From JAHRAW01 sp028066695 (lineage in GTDB: Bacteria > Pseudomonadota > Gammaproteobacteria > Arenicellales > Poriferihabitantaceae): a stretch of DNA of 64,000 nt. Positions 61,452 to 64,000 of the stretch are shown here, in pieces. Each line of letters starts with the position of its first letter. Positions within the stretch are counted from its first letter, which is position 1. The notes under the pieces are model-generated. The model did no database searches, was not told the DNA's origin, and saw nothing but the letters and a program-made list of their open reading frames with translations. Location of the stretch: the NCBI GenBank assembly GCA_963457535.1, contig OY734803.1, positions 744,001-808,000 on the forward strand, in the 5' to 3' direction. The position numbers and the translations under genes were made by a program.

Positions 61452-64000
61452 CGTATTTCCCCCCAAACATCAGTTGACGAAACACCGACTCGATCGCTTT
61501 CGCGGTCCAGTTTTCACCGGGCCGGTGGACGGAGTTCAGCGCGCTGTCGCCGTTGACATAGACGATGTCCAGTTGCGGCGGAAACTGTTCGCGGTGGCGG
61601 GTCAGCCACTTGTCCAGTTTGTCATCGGTCATTGTAGCGAGTTTGCGCCACAGAATCAGGCAGGTTTGCCCGCGCATGTCGGCGCCGGTGATGGCGAGAA
61701 CGCCGTCCAGTACGCGGCGGGAAGAGACGCGCAGGCCGAGCAGGAAGTTAAAGGTTTCGGCGATGTCGGCGTTCTTGGTCTCGCGCGCGCCGTTGCGCAC
61801 CACTGCGAGTTGGTATTGAAACGGGTCGTCAAATTTCCCGCCCATCAGTGCGGCGTTATGTTCGGTATCAAAGGCGAGCGCGTAGCGGAGGTGGTAGTCC
61901 TCGGCGAGCGCCGGGTTTGCATCCAGCAGCGCTTGTTGCGGTCCGTCCAGCGGTTTGCGCTCAAGGTTGTCCAGCGTGTCTTCGTAGGATTCCAGGCGGA
62001 TGTATTTGACAAACTGGCTGCTGCCGTTTGCGCCGCGCGGTTTGCCGTCTTCCCAGTTGTCGGAGTAGATGACTTTTTTGATGCGCGGTAGCAGCACCGT
62101 GTCAAAGTGATGGCCGACTTCGGCGAGGATGTATTTGCGCGCGCCGTTGTCCTCGCGGTTGATGTTGATGACGGCGTGGGCGGTGGTGCCGGAGCCGGCG
62201 AAAAAATCCACGACGGTTGCGCCGGTATCATCGCCAAGAGAAAACTTGACGCAATCTTGCACATTAAAAATTGATTTCGGGTAAGAAAAAACTCCCGCAG
62301 TGCCCATAATGTCCGCAAGAATGTTGCTGCCATAAACGCCAGCATTGTATTTTTTGTCCGTCCAATTACTAAAGACGGGTCGGCGGCGATCCGATTCATC
62401 AATGATTTGATAAATCGATTTTCCGTTTTTGCAAACGATGCTCCCTTTTTCATGTTCGGCCAGAAAAGATTCATAGGAACGACGCCATACTCGCTCCGTC
62501 CCATCCGCGCCAACCGGATAAATTCTTTTCCAACCTTCCGCCGTATTTTTTTCGGGGTAGTTTTCGCCTTTCGGCGGCTTTTCCGCGCCCATTATTTTGC
62601 TGGTCTTTTCGTCCACCAAAATCGCGTAAAAACTGTTCGGGCGGCCAATACGCAAGTTGCTTTCCGCGGTGCCAGTTCGGACAAAACCGCGTTCAGTTTG
62701 TTCATTCGTTTTCATTTCTCCGTGCAAAACTTTTTTGTTCTGCGGAGTCATGAAAATTGCATATTCATGAGTGCGAGAAACATTCGTTCCTTCCAGTCCG
62801 GCCCCGGCCGGGTGGTGATTCACGACGACGACAAACCGCTCTCGGTCAGGGAAGCAGTTTTCCAAAAGATGACTTAACGGCGTCATTTCCGTGTCATCAA
62901 TTGCAACAATGAGGACGCTGTCATCAGTGAACATTTCGGCGACTTTCATAAGCCGATTTTCCATAAGCGTTAACCACGCCGAATGTTTGTAGTTGTTTTT
63001 GTACATGATTGCGGACGCGTCGGTGTTGTAAGGCGGATCAATATAGACGCACTTCACCTGCCCCTGATAGCGCGCCTGCAGCAGATTCAACGCCTGAAAG
63101 TTTTCGCCGTGCACCAGCACACCGTCCAGTTGCGCGTCCAGCCCGCCCTTCTCGGACAAAGCGGCGAGCAGTTTGTCGGTGAAAGCGCGGTCAAAATGCC
63201 GCGTGTCCACGACCAAATACGGATGCGCTTTGTAAAACGCGGCGGCGTCATTTTTGCCGGGCAATTTTTCCATGCCAAACAACTCCTTCCATTCGTCGCG
63301 CTGCCCGCGGTTGCCGGCGATTTCGCCATACAGCGACTCCGGCACTTTGTCCAGCGTGACGCAGTAGTTGGTTTCCAGAACAAACTTCTTTTTCAGCCAC
63401 AGCGTTTTTTGAAAATTCTCCAACTGCGCGAGGAAGACGATGATTTTTTCCGCGACTTGGCGGACGGCGCGCATGCGCGCGAGCGCGCGGTCCAAACGAA
63501 CCGAATCGCCGGCCGCGAGGTCGTCCAAATTCAGCACTTCGCTTTTCAAATACAACTCCATTTCGCGCCGCAAAAACCCGCCGAGATCTTTGTGGATGAA
63601 GTAGTCAAAACTGTTTTCGGCGGTGTAGCGCTCAAGGTGCCTGCCCAGCAGGGTGCGCTCGCCGTTTGCCTCGGTCGGCGCAAGTTTGCCCAGCGCCGCG
63701 GGCCATTTCGGGTCAGCGCCTTCCCATTCCAAAATACGCTTTTCGGTGTCCGCGTTAATGCGCTGTTGCTGGTGATTGCCGTTGCCGCTCCATTTGCTCT
63801 TTTCCGGCTCGGTCAGCGGGCGGTGTTCAAAGCGGATGACCAGGCAGCCGTCTTCCACCGCAACCGCCTGCCCGCCCTCCAATGCGGCTTTGCCCGCCAG
63901 CACAAAGCGCCTGCCGTTGGTTTCTTGGATGTTGTCCTTTTCGTTGTCGGCGCGCGCGATTTGAAAACGCACACGCCGCGCATCTCCGCCCGCGCCGTTC
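61444..64000 (-). CDS. mod: Type III-like DNA methyltransferase (Mod), cut by window edge
   Basis: At least 851 residues; the frame continues past base 64000, so the N-terminus is missing. The beta-class order is seen: KCVYIDPPYN (coded near 63025-63053), then the AdoMet motif VVDFFAGSGTTAHAVI (near 62176-62220). Between them lies the target-recognition domain. A long N-terminal region of unknown fold precedes the catalytic core. The C-terminus ends ESVFRQLMFGGKYDD, and the stop overlaps the Abi-like start. Short copies of this tail occur three times downstream. Confidence 0.92.
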   Translation of the reverse strand, partial: NGAGGDARRVRFQIARADNEKDNIQETNGRRFVLAGKAALEGGQAVAVEDGCLVIRFEHRPLTEPEKSKWSGNGNHQQQRINADTEKRILEWEGADPKWPAALGKLAPTEANGERTLLGRHLERYTAENSFDYFIHKDLGGFLRREMELYLKSEVLNLDDLAAGDSVRLDRALARMRAVRQVAEKIIVFLAQLENFQKTLWLKKKFVLETNYCVTLDKVPESLYGEIAGNRGQRDEWKELFGMEKLPGKNDAAAFYKAHPYLVVDTRHFDRAFTDKLLAALSEKGGLDAQLDGVLVHGENFQALNLLQARYQGQVKCVYIDPPYNTDASAIMYKNNYKHSAWLTLMENRLMKVAEMFTDDSVLIVAIDDTEMTPLSHLLENCFPDRERFVVVVNHHPAGAGLEGTNVSRTHEYAIFMTPQNKKVLHGEMKTNEQTERGFVRTGTAESNLRIGRPNSFYAILVDEKTSKIMGAEKPPKGENYPEKNTAEGWKRIYPVGADGTERVWRRSYESFLAEHEKGSIVCKNGKSIYQIIDESDRRRPVFSNWTDKKYNAGVYGSNILADIMGTAGVFSYPKSIFNVQDCVKFSLGDDTGATVVDFFAGSGTTAHAVININREDNGARKYILAEVGHHFDTVLLPRIKKVIYSDNWEDGKPRGANGSSQFVKYIRLESYEDTLDNLERKPLDGPQQALLDANPALAEDYHLRYALAFDTEHNAALMGGKFDDPFQYQLAVVRNGARETKNADIAETFNFLLGLRVSSRRVLDGVLAITGADMRGQTCLILWRKLATMTDDKLDKWLTRHREQFPPQLDIVYVNGDSALNSVHRPGENWTAKAIESVFRQLMFGGKYDD
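61459..61500 (-). repeat. Mod-tail repeat, copy D (end of the intact mod gene)
   Basis: This is the source-type copy, encoding AIESVFRQLMFGGKYDD at the end of mod. On the minus strand, TTTCGTCAACT is identical to copy B. Copies A-C keep the peptide pattern and the overlap of stop with the next start. Confidence 0.7.

Noticed and set aside
61444..64000. PglX/BREX or DISARM methyltransferase
   Set aside because: Motif order DPPY before FAGSG and the adjacent res gene fit type III; none of the BREX or DISARM partner genes is present.

Overview
The window is GC-rich and densely coded. It looks like a chromosomal segment of an uncultured gammaproteobacterium that is not close to a model species. 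Several conserved gene blocks support this: tRNA genes-tig-clpP-clpX-lon, rsmI facing lpoA-yraN-diaA-dolP, waaF-zinc-finger protein-ilvE-hemJ, yggX, and a split adenosylcobalamin-dependent ribonucleotide reductase of the Pseudomonas NrdJa/NrdJb kind. No insertion sequence, integrase or CRISPR array was seen.

Layout. 1-5.4 kb: lon (cut by the window edge), clpX, clpP and tig, preceded by a tRNA operon (Pro, Arg, His, Lys, Leu) with a strong promoter. The tRNA-Arg(UCU) gene carries a 242-nt group I intron. 5.5-13 kb: a secreted FN3/cadherin-like/dockerin-like protein, htpG, a GFA-family enzyme, a CPA1 antiporter, a PhyH-family dioxygenase and an orphan protein with a HEPN-type motif. 13.1-15.8 kb: three tandem Sel1-repeat proteins. 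15.8-20.1 kb: a LolD-type ATPase, FtsX-type permease and AttH-like lipoprotein operon. 20.2-30.6 kb: yggX, thpR, a class I amidotransferase, an MFS carrier with two overlapping ATP-grasp genes, a small membrane protein, a GST, a metallophosphoesterase, pyruvate kinase, a second MFS carrier and a glutaredoxin-domain protein. 30.7-36.6 kb: nrdJb, nrdJa (with candidate NrdR operators on the promoter), waaF, ilvE and hemJ.

36.6-40.3 kb is an inserted restriction-modification (R-M) cassette: a beta-class methyltransferase, an overlapping nuclease, and a membrane protein with five 45-residue repeats. 40.3-45.4 kb returns to core genes and ends in a frameshifted hldE-type nucleotidyltransferase. McrBC follows directly (45.4-49.1 kb). 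An M19-like dipeptidase, an aldehyde dehydrogenase and a third MFS carrier fill 49.1-52.9 kb.

53-64 kb is a defence island read entirely on the minus strand. It holds a type III-like mod (cut by the window edge), an Abi-like gene and res, with overlapping start and stop codons. A nuclease/N6-adenine methyltransferase pair follows, then three small membrane-protein genes. The most unusual observation is that the stretch just before each of these three membrane-protein genes encodes a short copy of the Mod C-terminal peptide. At each copy the stop codon overlaps the start of the next gene, exactly as the intact mod overlaps its Abi-like neighbour. This suggests that these genes are cargo once carried directly behind mod genes, and so possible undescribed defence effectors.
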